From the NCBI RefSeq assembly GCF_024832785.1, contig NZ_CP116615.1, positions 124,001 to 188,000 on the forward strand: a stretch of 64,000 nucleotides of DNA, read 5' to 3'. Below, piece after piece: positions 35,901 to 45,069 of this stretch. Source of the DNA: Fontisphaera persica. Lineage in GTDB: Bacteria; Verrucomicrobiota; Verrucomicrobiia; Limisphaerales; Fontisphaeraceae. The notes beneath the pieces were generated by a model that worked only from the letters and a program-made list of their open reading frames with translations, did not search any database and had not been told where the DNA came from. Within the stretch, counting starts at the first letter, position 1. Each line of letters opens with the position of its first letter. The translations under genes and the position numbers were made by a program.

Positions 35901-38900
35901 ATGCAATATCAAGCGGACCATCTGGTGCAACTGCCCCCGCAGTTGCGGACCAAGTTTGACGAGCTGGAGCGCCGGTTGTGGCGGGTGGATACGCTGCTGG
36001 CGGTCACGGGTGCTTTGAGCGGCCTGCTGGTTTCCTATACCCTGGTGTTTATTTCGGACCGGTTTTGGGATACGCCGGTGTGGCTGCGGTTGTTGTTCAC
36101 AGCGCTGGGGATGGCGGTTTTAGTCTATTTCTCCTATGGCTGGCTGCGGTTGTGGGTGTGGCAGCGGCGGGACACGCGGGCCCTGGCGAAAATCGTGCAG
36201 CAGCGTTACAAGCGGCTGGGGGACCGGCTGTTGGGCATCGTGGAGCTGGCCGACCAGGAAAAGCGCCCGGCCAACTTCAGCACGGCGCTTTGCCAGGCGG
36301 CCATTCAACAGGTGTCGGCGGAGGCCTTGAAATATGAATTTCGGCAGGCGGTGGCCACCCGGAAACCGCGCATTTACACGCTGGTGGCGGTGGGGTTGTT
36401 TTTGCTGGTGGCGGCGCCGTGTTTGCTGGTGCCGGAGGCGAGCGCCAATGCCTTTTTGCGCTGGCTGCTGCCGCTGGCGCCGGCGGAGCGCTTTACGTTT
36501 GTGGCGTTGGAGGATGTGCCGGACCGGTTGATTGTGGCGCATGGCGAACCCTTTGCGATTACCTGCGGGGTGCGGGTGCGGTCAGATTTGGTGACACCGG
36601 CGACGGCCAGTTTCCAATATGACCGGCAGCCGGTGGTGCAGGCGCCGGTGGTGAATCGGAAGGTGACCTTCAATGTGCCGGCGCAGACACAGCCCGGCCG
36701 GTTGCGGTTGCGGGTGGGGGACGAGACCAAAACGGTGTGGGTGGAGCCGACGCACCGGCCGGCATTGAAGCAGATGACGGCGTGGATTAAGCGGCCGGAG
36801 TATCTCCAGTATCCGGATACGGTGCAGGAAGTTCGCAATGGGCGATTGACGACGGTGGAAGGGAGCTCGGTGGTGTTGACGGGCAAGACCAGCCGGGTGA
36901 TTGCCCGGGCGCATCAACTCGCGGAGCAATGGAAGCCGCTCAAGGTGCGGGGCGAAGATTTTATCACGGAGTCCCTGCTGGTGCTGGGGGAAACCAAGTT
37001 GATGTTTGTGTGGGAAGACCAGCATGGCCTGTCCAACCGGGTGCCGGCGACGGTGAGCTTGGGGGTGGTGCGGGACAACCCGCCGGTGGTGGAGATGCCG
37101 GAGCTGGGACGGGCGATGGCGGTGTTGGAGGATGAGATTCTGCCGGTGCGCATCAGCAGCACGGATGATTACGGGGTGAAAAACGTGGGGGTGGCGATGG
37201 AAATATCGCTGCCGCAAAAACCGGAGGCGCCGCAGGCCCGAAAGGTGGAAGTGCGGACGGGCGGGCATCAGGAAAAACGGCTGGAGGGGACGTATCAACT
37301 GGCGCCGGCGTTGTTGCGCGCGCCGGCCGGTTCGATGATTGGATTGAAGGCCACTTCGGTGGATTATTACCCCGGCCGGGCGCCGTCGGAGAGCGTGCTG
37401 CATCGGATTTTTGTGATGAGCAAGGAGGAGCATGCCCGGTTGATTCTGGAGGAGCTGGAGAAGTTGCGCGCGGCGATTGAGGAATTGACCCGGCGGCAGG
37501 AGAACCTGCTCAGCGACACGCGGCTGGTGAAAGACATGAAGCCGGAGGAGTTGATGCGGGAGGAGACGAGCAAGCAACTGACTGAGCAGGCGGCCGAGCA
37601 GGCGGAGTATGCGCGGCAGTTGGAGCGGCTGGCGCAGGAGAATTTGAAGACGGCGCGGGAGGCCATGCGCAACAAATCCATCAGCGAGGAGAGCATCAAG
37701 GAGATGCTGGAAAACACGGAAATCATGCAGAGCATCAGCCGGCAGAACATGTCGCCCGCCAGCCAGATGTTGAGCCGGGCGCAACAGAGCCAGAATGCCT
37801 CCCAGCGCGGGGAGCAGGTGCGGCAGGGCGAGCAGCAGGAGCAGCAGGCGTTGGAAAACCTGCAGGATTTGCAAAAGAAAATGGCCGCCATGCAGGACAA
37901 GATGCAGGCCAAGAGCCTGGCGGACCGGCTGCGGGCCATCGGGCAGTTTGAGAAGAGCACGGCGGAGGAATTAAAGAAAGAGCTGCCCAGGACGATTGGT
38001 TTGAGCCGGGACCAACTGCCGCCGGACGTTCGCAAGGAGTTTTTGCGGATGCACGACGAGCAGGCGAAGACGAGCAAACAGGTGATGAAGCTGCGCGAGG
38101 AAATCCAGCGGTTTGCGCAGCGGACTGGTTCGGAGCGGCATGAAGAGGTGGATCAGGAGATGAACGAGGCCAAGGCCTCGGAAAAAGTGGCTCAGATTGG
38201 GGAGCTGATTCGGGAGAATGTCAGTTCGATGGCCATGGCGCAGAGCACGGAAATCGCCGAGAAATTTTTCAGTTGGGCAAAAAAACTGGAAGGCGAACCG
38301 GCGGCGCAGTCCGGCGGGGGCGGGGGCGGGGGCGGCGGACAGCAAATGTCCGAGGAAGATTTGGAAAAGATGCTGGCGTTGCTGCGGATTCGGGAGACCC
38401 AGGAAAACCTGCGTGAGCATGTGCGGCTGGTGGACCGCTTCCGCAAGGGGACGGACTCCTACCCGGAAGACACGCGGAAACTGGCGGGCAAACAAAACGA
38501 GCTGAGCCGGGAATTGGGGCAGCTCAAGAAGGAGCGCATTTTCCAGAAAGCGCGGCCGATGATGGACCACGCCAATGAGGCGATGGACGATGCGGAGGCC
38601 CATTTGAAACGCCCGCGCACGGACGAGCCTACGTACAATGCGCAGACTGACGCGATGAACCTGCTGGATGAAGCCATCCGCTCATTGATGCAGGGCCAGC
38701 AATCGGGGCAGGGCCAGAGCCAGGGGCAGATGGCGATGATGCAGATGATGCAGATGATGGCCATGGGGCTGATGCCACCGCAGCAGGGAGAAAACCAGGG
38801 GGGACAGCAGCCGGGCGGCAACAATTTTGGCGGATTGTCGGACCGCCCCAACGCGCCTTATACGGGCGATGTGCGGGGGCGGGTGGGGCCGTCGCGGACG

Positions 38901-38999
38901 GTGGAGCGGGTGGCGGGCAGCAGCACGCGGCAGATGCCGGCGGAGTTCCGGGAGGCCTTGCAACATTATTTCAATGCGGTGGAACAGTCGAATCCATGA
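35901..38999 (+). CDS. Large membrane protein with coiled coil (DUF4175-like)
   Basis: 1032 residues. Three hydrophobic segments lie in the first 200 residues (LLAVTGALSGLLVSYTLVF, LLFTALGMAVLVYFSYGWL, and IYTLVAVGLFLLVAAPCLLV). A beta-rich part follows, then from about residue 500 a long charged coiled coil (EHARLILEELEKLRAAIEEL, later Gln/Glu-rich). The tail is Gly/Gln/Met-rich (GGGGGGGGQQM, repeated QMMQMMA). This is the plan of DUF4175-type proteins in Bat clusters. No enzymatic motif was found. The stop overlaps the next gene by 4 nt. Confidence 0.78.
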   Translation: MQYQADHLVQLPPQLRTKFDELERRLWRVDTLLAVTGALSGLLVSYTLVFISDRFWDTPVWLRLLFTALGMAVLVYFSYGWLRLWVWQRRDTRALAKIVQQRYKRLGDRLLGIVELADQEKRPANFSTALCQAAIQQVSAEALKYEFRQAVATRKPRIYTLVAVGLFLLVAAPCLLVPEASANAFLRWLLPLAPAERFTFVALEDVPDRLIVAHGEPFAITCGVRVRSDLVTPATASFQYDRQPVVQAPVVNRKVTFNVPAQTQPGRLRLRVGDETKTVWVEPTHRPALKQMTAWIKRPEYLQYPDTVQEVRNGRLTTVEGSSVVLTGKTSRVIARAHQLAEQWKPLKVRGEDFITESLLVLGETKLMFVWEDQHGLSNRVPATVSLGVVRDNPPVVEMPELGRAMAVLEDEILPVRISSTDDYGVKNVGVAMEISLPQKPEAPQARKVEVRTGGHQEKRLEGTYQLAPALLRAPAGSMIGLKATSVDYYPGRAPSESVLHRIFVMSKEEHARLILEELEKLRAAIEELTRRQENLLSDTRLVKDMKPEELMREETSKQLTEQAAEQAEYARQLERLAQENLKTAREAMRNKSISEESIKEMLENTEIMQSISRQNMSPASQMLSRAQQSQNASQRGEQVRQGEQQEQQALENLQDLQKKMAAMQDKMQAKSLADRLRAIGQFEKSTAEELKKELPRTIGLSRDQLPPDVRKEFLRMHDEQAKTSKQVMKLREEIQRFAQRTGSERHEEVDQEMNEAKASEKVAQIGELIRENVSSMAMAQSTEIAEKFFSWAKKLEGEPAAQSGGGGGGGGGQQMSEEDLEKMLALLRIRETQENLREHVRLVDRFRKGTDSYPEDTRKLAGKQNELSRELGQLKKERIFQKARPMMDHANEAMDDAEAHLKRPRTDEPTYNAQTDAMNLLDEAIRSLMQGQQSGQGQSQGQMAMMQMMQMMAMGLMPPQQGENQGGQQPGGNNFGGLSDRPNAPYTGDVRGRVGPSRTVERVAGSSTRQMPAEFREALQHYFNAVEQSNP

Positions 39000-40006
39000 G
39001 CACAGGTAAATGGCATAGATTTTATCTGGGGGGGGTGCTGGCGATGGGGCTGGCCTTGCTGGCCGGGCTGCCGTCCCGGATTTTTGCCCAGGGGGAGGAA
39101 TTTCTGGAGGCGGTGCCGCCGCAGTTGGAGCGGATGTACAAGCGGGGGCTGGACTGGCTGGCGCGGACGCAAACCGAGCAGGGAACGTGGAAAGACAATT
39201 ATGGGCAGCAACCGGCCGTGGTGGGGCTGGCCATCACGGCGATGCTGGCGCACGGGGATGACCCCAATGTGGGGCCTTACGCGGTAAACATCAAACGGGG
39301 GCTGAACTTCATTCTCAGCCAGCAGAATGACCGCAATGGCTACATTGGCAATTCCATGTACAATCATGGGTTTGCGACGCTGGCGCTGGCGGAGAGTTAT
39401 GGGCATGTGCAGGACGCGCGGCTGGGGCCGGCGTTGCAAAAGGCGGTGGATTTGATTTTAACAGCCCAGGCGCGCAATGCCTACGGAGGCTGGCGGTATT
39501 CGCCGGAAACCAGCGATGCGGACACCACGGTGAGCGGGGCGCAGATGGTGGCGTTGTTTGCGGCGCGCAATGCCGGCCTGGCCGTGCCCGAGGAGGCCAT
39601 CAACAAAGGCATCCGGTTTTTCCTTTTGTGCCAGGGGGCGGACGGCGGGGTGGGATATACGGGGCCGGATGCAGGGAATGCGCCGCGCACGGCAATTTTT
39701 GCGCTGGTGCTGGCGCTGGCCAAGCAGAAGAACAGCAAGGCGTTTCTGGCGGCCAGCCGGTTTTTATCCTCGGCGCCGGCGGAACAACACTATTTCCATT
39801 ACTATTTGTACTACGCCTCGCAGGCGTATTTCCACACCTCGCCCAAGGCGTGGCGGGAGTGGAATGCGCTCAACGTCAAATTGCTGGCGCAAACGCAGTC
39901 ACCGGACGGCAATTGGGATGGGAATTTTGGGGCGAGCTTCACCACCGCGGCGAGTTTGTTGTCGCTGGCGTTGAATTACCGGTATTTGCCGATTTACGAG
40001 CGTTAA
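38996..40006 (+). CDS. Exported prenyltransferase/squalene-oxidase-fold repeat protein
   Basis: 336 residues with a signal peptide (FYLGGVLAMGLALLAGLPSR ending FAQ). It has alpha-alpha barrel repeats of the terpene cyclase/prenyltransferase type: RGLDWLARTQTEQGTWKDN, NFILSQQNDRNGYIG, DLILTAQARNAYGGWRYSP, RFFLLCQGADGGVGYTG and LLAQTQSPDGNWDGNFG. Export and lack of an Asp-rich cyclase motif argue against terpene chemistry. It is probably a binding or structural toroid common next to MoxR/VWA genes. Confidence 0.82.
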   Translation: MSTGKWHRFYLGGVLAMGLALLAGLPSRIFAQGEEFLEAVPPQLERMYKRGLDWLARTQTEQGTWKDNYGQQPAVVGLAITAMLAHGDDPNVGPYAVNIKRGLNFILSQQNDRNGYIGNSMYNHGFATLALAESYGHVQDARLGPALQKAVDLILTAQARNAYGGWRYSPETSDADTTVSGAQMVALFAARNAGLAVPEEAINKGIRFFLLCQGADGGVGYTGPDAGNAPRTAIFALVLALAKQKNSKAFLAASRFLSSAPAEQHYFHYYLYYASQAYFHTSPKAWREWNALNVKLLAQTQSPDGNWDGNFGASFTTAASLLSLALNYRYLPIYER

Positions 40007-40039
40007 GGCGGGCGCGCAGCGTTCGTGAGAAAAGGATTT

Positions 40040-41515
40040 ATGAAAAAGTTCATGCGATGGTGGGCGGTAATGGCGCTGGGATGCTGCCTGGCGGCCGCCG
40101 GCCACGGAGCCATTGTCCTGGAGGGCATCAAGGCGGTGCAGCAGATTGAATCGGCCACAGGGGTGCGGCCGGTGACTCCCAAGCCTGCCAATGAAGCGGA
40201 GGAAAAAACCGGGGGTGACCCGGCGTATTCAGACGTCATACGTTTGATGAATGGCGATACCCTGCATGGGAATCTGTTGAGTATTGACCCGCAGCGGGGG
40301 GTGCGCTGGCGCACGCCGGATGCGCAGAGCGAAATCGCCTTCAAACCGGAGCGGGTGGCGCGGATTGTGCTGCCTCGGAAGAGCGCGCCCGCGCCGGTTA
40401 CGAGCAACGCGTGCGTGGTGGTGTTGAGCAATGGCGACGAACTCATGGGGGCGCTGGTAATGGTGGATTCGGAGCGGGTGCAATTGCAGACGGACTACGC
40501 CGGGCTGATGACTTTTCCGCGCAAGCGGGTGGCGGGTTTTCGGATGGTTAAAGGCTCAACAGGGGCCATTTATGAGGGACCGACGGGCATGGAGGGGTGG
40601 CGGTCCCGCAACAGCCGGAACAACTGGCGGTACCAGGACAACAGTTTAATTGCGACGGGCAACGGCTCAATTGGACGGGACATCAAACTGCCGCCCATGG
40701 CGCGGCTGGAGTTTGATCTGGCGTGGCGGGGGCAGTTGCAGTTTTTGATCGGGCTATACACGGATTCCACCGAGGAATACGCCAGCAACGCCTATTTGTT
40801 GCAGATGCAGCCGGGCTACATTTATCTGCAGCGCATGCGGCGCAATGGGGGCAGCAGCCACATGGGGCAGGCGGAATACCCCGGCCTGCATCAGAAGTCC
40901 AAGGTGCGGGTGGAGATTTTGGTGAACAAGGAGGCGCGCACCATCGCGTTGTTGCTGGATGGCTCGCTCATCAAGCAATGGAAGGACAATCTGGACTGGG
41001 GCGGGAGCGGGACGGGGGTGATTTTTGCCAACCAGAACATTGGGATGATTCGCATCAGCAACATCCGGGTGACGGAGTGGGACGGCACCATCCAGGAGCA
41101 GAGCGGCGCCCAGGCCAAGACGCAGCGCGATGTGTTGGAATTGTCCAACAAGGATAAAATCTCCGGGAATTTGGTGGCGTTGAAGGAGGGGGTGGTGGTG
41201 TTTGAAACGGCCTTTGCAAAGATGGATGTTCCGATGGACCGGGTCAACTTTGTGGAGTTTGCCACGGAAAAACTGGAGACGGCGCCGAAAAGTCCGGCGG
41301 ACGTGCGGGCGGTGTTTGCCGACCGGGGGGTGGTGACGTTGACCATTGACCGGTGGGATGGCCTGCAACTGGCGGCCAAAAGCTCCAATTTCGGCGAGGC
41401 CCGCTTCAAGACGGCGGTTTTTCACCAGCTTTTCTTCAATTGGGAACAGCAAAAGGAAGAAGCCAAAGGTCCGAACATGATGACGGGAAGTGACGACGGC
41501 GAGGTGCCGGAGTAG
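40040..41515 (+). CDS. Exported LamG/concanavalin-like domain protein
   Basis: 491 residues from the ATG at 40040, preceded by an AAAGGA ribosome-binding site; a GTG at 40025 is less likely. The signal peptide is FMRWWAVMALGCCLAAAGHG. Repeated short strands of the type VIRLMNGDTLHGNLLSID, VVLSNGDELMGALVMVD and VLELSNKDKISGNLVALK look like three small Sm-like or SH3-like modules. A laminin-G-like jelly roll lies between them (FDLAWRGQLQFLIGLYTD, RVEILVNKEARTIALLLDG). It closes the MoxR/Bat operon. Function unknown. Confidence 0.72.
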   Translation: MKKFMRWWAVMALGCCLAAAGHGAIVLEGIKAVQQIESATGVRPVTPKPANEAEEKTGGDPAYSDVIRLMNGDTLHGNLLSIDPQRGVRWRTPDAQSEIAFKPERVARIVLPRKSAPAPVTSNACVVVLSNGDELMGALVMVDSERVQLQTDYAGLMTFPRKRVAGFRMVKGSTGAIYEGPTGMEGWRSRNSRNNWRYQDNSLIATGNGSIGRDIKLPPMARLEFDLAWRGQLQFLIGLYTDSTEEYASNAYLLQMQPGYIYLQRMRRNGGSSHMGQAEYPGLHQKSKVRVEILVNKEARTIALLLDGSLIKQWKDNLDWGGSGTGVIFANQNIGMIRISNIRVTEWDGTIQEQSGAQAKTQRDVLELSNKDKISGNLVALKEGVVVFETAFAKMDVPMDRVNFVEFATEKLETAPKSPADVRAVFADRGVVTLTIDRWDGLQLAAKSSNFGEARFKTAVFHQLFFNWEQQKEEAKGPNMMTGSDDGEVPE

Positions 41516-41602
41516 AGGCGGTTTGCAGGGACGGGTTGGCGTCTCAGTTTCCGTGGGAGGGGTTGAGCAGCGCCGGCATCGGAGGGTCTGGAAGGCTCTT
41601 TT

Positions 41603-43288
41603 ATGGCAGTGCAACGTTTGCTGATTGTTGGCGGAGTGGCGGGTGGCGCAAGCGCCGCCGCCCGGGCGCGGCGATTGTCGGAAAAAGCCGAAATCATCGT
41701 CTTTGAACGGGGGCCGTACGTTTCCTTTGCCAATTGCGGCCTGCCCTACCATGTGGGGGGCGAAATTCCGGCGCGGGATGATTTGTTGCTGCAGACGCCC
41801 GGCAGTTTGAAGGCGCGATTCAATCTGGACGTGCGGGTGAACGCGGAGGTGACGGCCATCCACCGCACTGCGCGCAAGGTGCAGGTGCGCGATTTGAGCG
41901 ACGGGCGGGAATACGAGGAGAGTTATGACGCGTTGATTCTGGCGCCGGGGGCGGCGCCGTTGCGCCCACCCATTCCCGGCATTGAGCGGGAGGGGCATTT
42001 TGTGGTGCGCAATGTGCCGGATGTGGACGCCATTCAGGCGTGGCTGCGGCCGGGGGTGGCCGAGCGCGCGGTGGTGGTGGGCGGGGGATACATCGGCCTG
42101 GAGATGGCCGAGCAATTGCGGCGGCGGCAGTTGCAGGTCACGGTGGTGGAGGCGCTGCCCCAGGTGATGGCGCCGCTGGACCCGGAGATGGCGGCGTGGT
42201 TGCATTTGGAATTGCAGGCCAACGGTGTGGAGCTGCGGCTGAATGATGCGGTGGCGGCCTTTGAAGCGCCACGCGACGGGGAAAATGCCCGGGCTTCCGT
42301 GGTGGTATTGAAAAGCGGGGCGCGGCTGCCGGCGGATGTGGTGATACTGGGGCTGGGGGTCAAACCGGAAACGGCGCTGGCCCGCGCGGCCGGACTGGAC
42401 ATCGGCCCGCGGGGGGGCATTCGGGTTAATGAACATTTGCAGACCAGTGATCCCGCCATTTACGCGGTGGGGGATGCGATTGAGGTGCGGGACTGGGTGA
42501 CGGGCGCGCCGGCCTTGATTCCGCTGGCCGGCCCGGCCAACCGGCAGGGGCGCGTGGCGGCGGATCATATTTTTGGCCTGCCGGCGCGGTATGAAGGCTC
42601 GCTGGGCACGGCGATACTGCGGCTGTTCCGGCTGGCGGCGGGTTGCACGGGGGCCAATGAGAAGATTTTGCGCCAGGCCGGCATGGCCCATCAGGCGGTG
42701 CATTTGCATCCGGCGTCGCATGCGGGTTATTACCCGGGCGCGCAACCGCTGTCCATCAAGGTGTTGTTTGATCCGGACAACGGGCGGCTGCTGGGTGCGC
42801 AGGTGGTGGGCGTGGACGGAGTGGACAAGCGGCTGGATGTTTTTGCCACCGCGTTGAAGGCGCGGATGACGGTGGATGACCTGGCCGAGCTGGAGCTGGC
42901 CTATGCGCCGCCGTTTGGCTCAGCGAAGGACCCGGTGAATCTGGCCGGCATGGCCGCGCAAAACGTACGCCGGCGGCTGGTGCACCTGGCGCAGTGGAAG
43001 GAGGCGTTGCAACTTGATCCGGCTCGCTCGTTTTTACTGGACGTGCGATCGCCGGAGGAATGCGCGCGCGGCATGATCCCGGGCGCAGTGAACATTCCCC
43101 TGCCGCAATTGCGGCGGCGGCTGGGCGAGTTGCCACGGGACCGGGAAATCATTGTGCACTGCCAGAGCGGGCAGCGCTCGTATTTTGCCTGCCGGCTGTT
43201 GCTCCAGAATGGTTTTCAAGCGCGCAATCTTACCGGTTCTTACCGCACATGGGACGCCGCGGTGCGCGGGGGCGCGGCACGCTTGTGA
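41603..43288 (+). CDS. CoA-disulfide reductase-rhodanese fusion (CoADR-RHD)
   Basis: 561 residues. The N-terminal part is a pyridine nucleotide-disulfide oxidoreductase: FAD motif LLIVGGVAGGASAAARAR, active Cys45 in FANCGLPYHVGG, the NAD motif VVVGGGYIGLEMAE and AIYAVGDAIEV. From about residue 460 a rhodanese domain follows, with Cys520 in VHCQSGQRSYF. Fusions of this kind reduce CoA disulfide, CoA persulfide or polysulfide with NADH and help manage sulfane sulfur or oxidants. The stop overlaps the epimerase start (GTGA). Confidence 0.92.
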   Translation: MAVQRLLIVGGVAGGASAAARARRLSEKAEIIVFERGPYVSFANCGLPYHVGGEIPARDDLLLQTPGSLKARFNLDVRVNAEVTAIHRTARKVQVRDLSDGREYEESYDALILAPGAAPLRPPIPGIEREGHFVVRNVPDVDAIQAWLRPGVAERAVVVGGGYIGLEMAEQLRRRQLQVTVVEALPQVMAPLDPEMAAWLHLELQANGVELRLNDAVAAFEAPRDGENARASVVVLKSGARLPADVVILGLGVKPETALARAAGLDIGPRGGIRVNEHLQTSDPAIYAVGDAIEVRDWVTGAPALIPLAGPANRQGRVAADHIFGLPARYEGSLGTAILRLFRLAAGCTGANEKILRQAGMAHQAVHLHPASHAGYYPGAQPLSIKVLFDPDNGRLLGAQVVGVDGVDKRLDVFATALKARMTVDDLAELELAYAPPFGSAKDPVNLAGMAAQNVRRRLVHLAQWKEALQLDPARSFLLDVRSPEECARGMIPGAVNIPLPQLRRRLGELPRDREIIVHCQSGQRSYFACRLLLQNGFQARNLTGSYRTWDAAVRGGAARL

Positions 43289-44274
43289 GGCCGGGGCGGC
43301 ACATTCTGGTCACGGGCGGGGCGGGGTTTATCGGCTCGCATCTGGTGGATCGCCTGCTGGCAGAGGGCCAGCGGGTGGTGGTGGTGGATGATTTGTCCAC
43401 GGGCCGCCTGGAGAATCTTGCCGCTCACCGGCGTGAGCCGCGGTTGGAGGTGAAGTCGCAGCGGGTCTCCGCCTGTCGCACCCTGCCCAAACTGGCGCGG
43501 GAGGCGCGTCTGATTTTTCATCTGGCGGCGGCGGTGGGGGTGGAGCTGGTGGTGCGCGAGCCGGTGCGGACCATGGAGACGAATGTCCTGGAGACCGAGG
43601 CGTTGCTACGCGCCGCCAGCGCGGCGCGGGCGCCGGTGTTGCTGGCTTCCACCTCCGAGGTTTATGGCAAAAGCCGGAAAGCGTATTTCGCGGAGGAGGA
43701 CGATTTGTGCATTGGGCCGCCGCATTTGGGGCGCTGGGCGTACGCCTGTTCCAAGCTGATGGATGAATTTCTGGCGCTGGGCCATGCGCGGCAGCACGGG
43801 CTGCCGGTCATCATCGCGCGGCTGTTCAACACGGTGGGGCCGCGGCAGACGGGCCGTTATGGGATGGTGCTGCCGCGTTTTGTGCAGGCGGCGCTGGAGG
43901 GGCAACCCTTGCAGGTCTATGGGAGCGGACGCCAGACCCGTTGCTTTTGTCATGTGCGCGACACGGTGGAGGCCTTGTGGCGGCTGGCTCATTGCCCGGC
44001 GGCTTATGGGCAGGTGGTCAATGTGGGGAGCACGCGGGAAATCCGCATTCTGGATTTGGCGCGGCTCGTCAAAAAGCTCTGCCATTCTGAGTCGCCGCTC
44101 GTGCGTGTGCCTTACGCGCAGGCCTATGCGCCGGGCTTTGAGGACATGCAACGGCGGCGGCCGCAAATCCGGCGGCTGGTGCGACTCACCGGTTTTCGTC
44201 CGCGCATCCCGCTGGAACGGGCCATTGAGGAACTGAAGGAAGAACGGGGGGCTGCGCGGCAAGCGCGGGGATGA
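43285..44274 (+). CDS. NAD-dependent sugar-nucleotide epimerase/dehydratase
   Basis: 329 residues from a GTG at 43285 that overlaps the previous stop; open codons upstream belong to the CoADR gene in another frame. The extended SDR features are the Rossmann motif LVTGGAGFIGSHLVD, LLASTSEVYGKS and the catalytic YACSK (Y-x3-K), then ARLFNTVGPRQTGRYGMVLP. The pattern is closest to UDP-glucuronate decarboxylase or 4,6-dehydratase/epimerase enzymes. It makes or modifies a sugar nucleotide; the exact sugar is uncertain. Confidence 0.85.
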   Translation: MRPGRHILVTGGAGFIGSHLVDRLLAEGQRVVVVDDLSTGRLENLAAHRREPRLEVKSQRVSACRTLPKLAREARLIFHLAAAVGVELVVREPVRTMETNVLETEALLRAASAARAPVLLASTSEVYGKSRKAYFAEEDDLCIGPPHLGRWAYACSKLMDEFLALGHARQHGLPVIIARLFNTVGPRQTGRYGMVLPRFVQAALEGQPLQVYGSGRQTRCFCHVRDTVEALWRLAHCPAAYGQVVNVGSTREIRILDLARLVKKLCHSESPLVRVPYAQAYAPGFEDMQRRRPQIRRLVRLTGFRPRIPLERAIEELKEERGAARQARG

Positions 44275-44303
44275 GGTCCGCCGTGGAGCCGCGTCCTTGG
44301 CGG

Positions 44304-44918
44304 TTATTGATACACCACCACCAGGTACATTTGCGCTTCCGCGCGGCCGGTGTTGACGATGGCATGGGGCACGTCAGCGCGGTAGCTGGCGGAGTCGCCG
44401 GGGCGCAGCACTTCCGCATCGCGGCCGGATTCGGCGCGCACTTCGCCGCGAACGACGGTAAGAAACTCGCGGGTGCCCTCGAAGTGCGGGGCGCTGCGCA
44501 AGGCGCCGCCGGGCTGCAGGACCAATTCATAAAATTCGACATCCTTTTCCAGATTCAAGGGGCTGAGCGTGCGGAGCCGGCATAATTTGTCCGAGCGGTA
44601 ATGGTAGGCGCGATCATCGGCCCGAATCACGGCGACGGAGGAACTGATCTCGGGCGATTCGAGAAGGTCCCCCAGGGACATGCCGAAGGCGCGCGCAATG
44701 CGCAGGGTGACCGCCAGGGTGGGGTTGGCCTTCTCACGTTCAATCTGGCTGAGCATGGAGCGACTGACGCCGCTGGCTTGGGCGAGGGCATCCAGGGACC
44801 ATCCGCGGGCGGCGCGCAACTGGCGGACGCGGCGTCCAAGATGGCACGAAATGGCGTCCGGCGCGGGCTCGGTGGCAGACGGAGGAGGTTGCGGGGCGGT
44901 GTTTTTTTTCATGGGCAT
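44304..44918 (-). CDS. HTH-XRE regulator with C-terminal cupin
   Basis: 204 residues. An XRE-type helix-turn-helix occupies residues about 28-85 (RVRQLRAARGWSLDALAQAS, SRSMLSQIEREKANPTLAVT). A cupin domain follows (VLQPGGALRSAPHFEGTREF, VLRPGDSASYRADVPHAIVN). This architecture senses small ligands and controls neighbouring catabolic genes. It is divergent from tdh-kbl with 151 bp between starts, so control of threonine breakdown is likely. Confidence 0.9.
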   Translation of the reverse strand: MPMKKNTAPQPPPSATEPAPDAISCHLGRRVRQLRAARGWSLDALAQASGVSRSMLSQIEREKANPTLAVTLRIARAFGMSLGDLLESPEISSSVAVIRADDRAYHYRSDKLCRLRTLSPLNLEKDVEFYELVLQPGGALRSAPHFEGTREFLTVVRGEVRAESGRDAEVLRPGDSASYRADVPHAIVNTGRAEAQMYLVVVYQ

Positions 44919-45069
44919 GACGTGTTCAATATAATGGAAAAAAATCTTGCATATCGTAAGTCATTGTTTCATATATTGTACAACATGTCCGACATAATGG
45001 AAAGCCGGCGGCGGCCCGATGGGGGCCATGCGCTGCTTCGCCCAGTGCGCCGGACACACACATGATGGC
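44919..45069. promoter_or_regulatory. Divergent control region of HTH-cupin gene and tdh-kbl
   Basis: An AT-rich gap with the 10-mer ATAATGGAAA at 44931-44940 and again at 44994-45003, 63 bp apart (six helical turns). A short palindrome TTGTACAA is at 44976-44983. These are candidate operator sites for the HTH-cupin regulator. No experimental pattern is known to me. Confidence 0.4.

Noticed and set aside
43060-43284. Extension of the epimerase frame back to 43060.
   Set aside because: It lies within the rhodanese coding region in another frame; the Rossmann motif begins right after the GTG at 43285.
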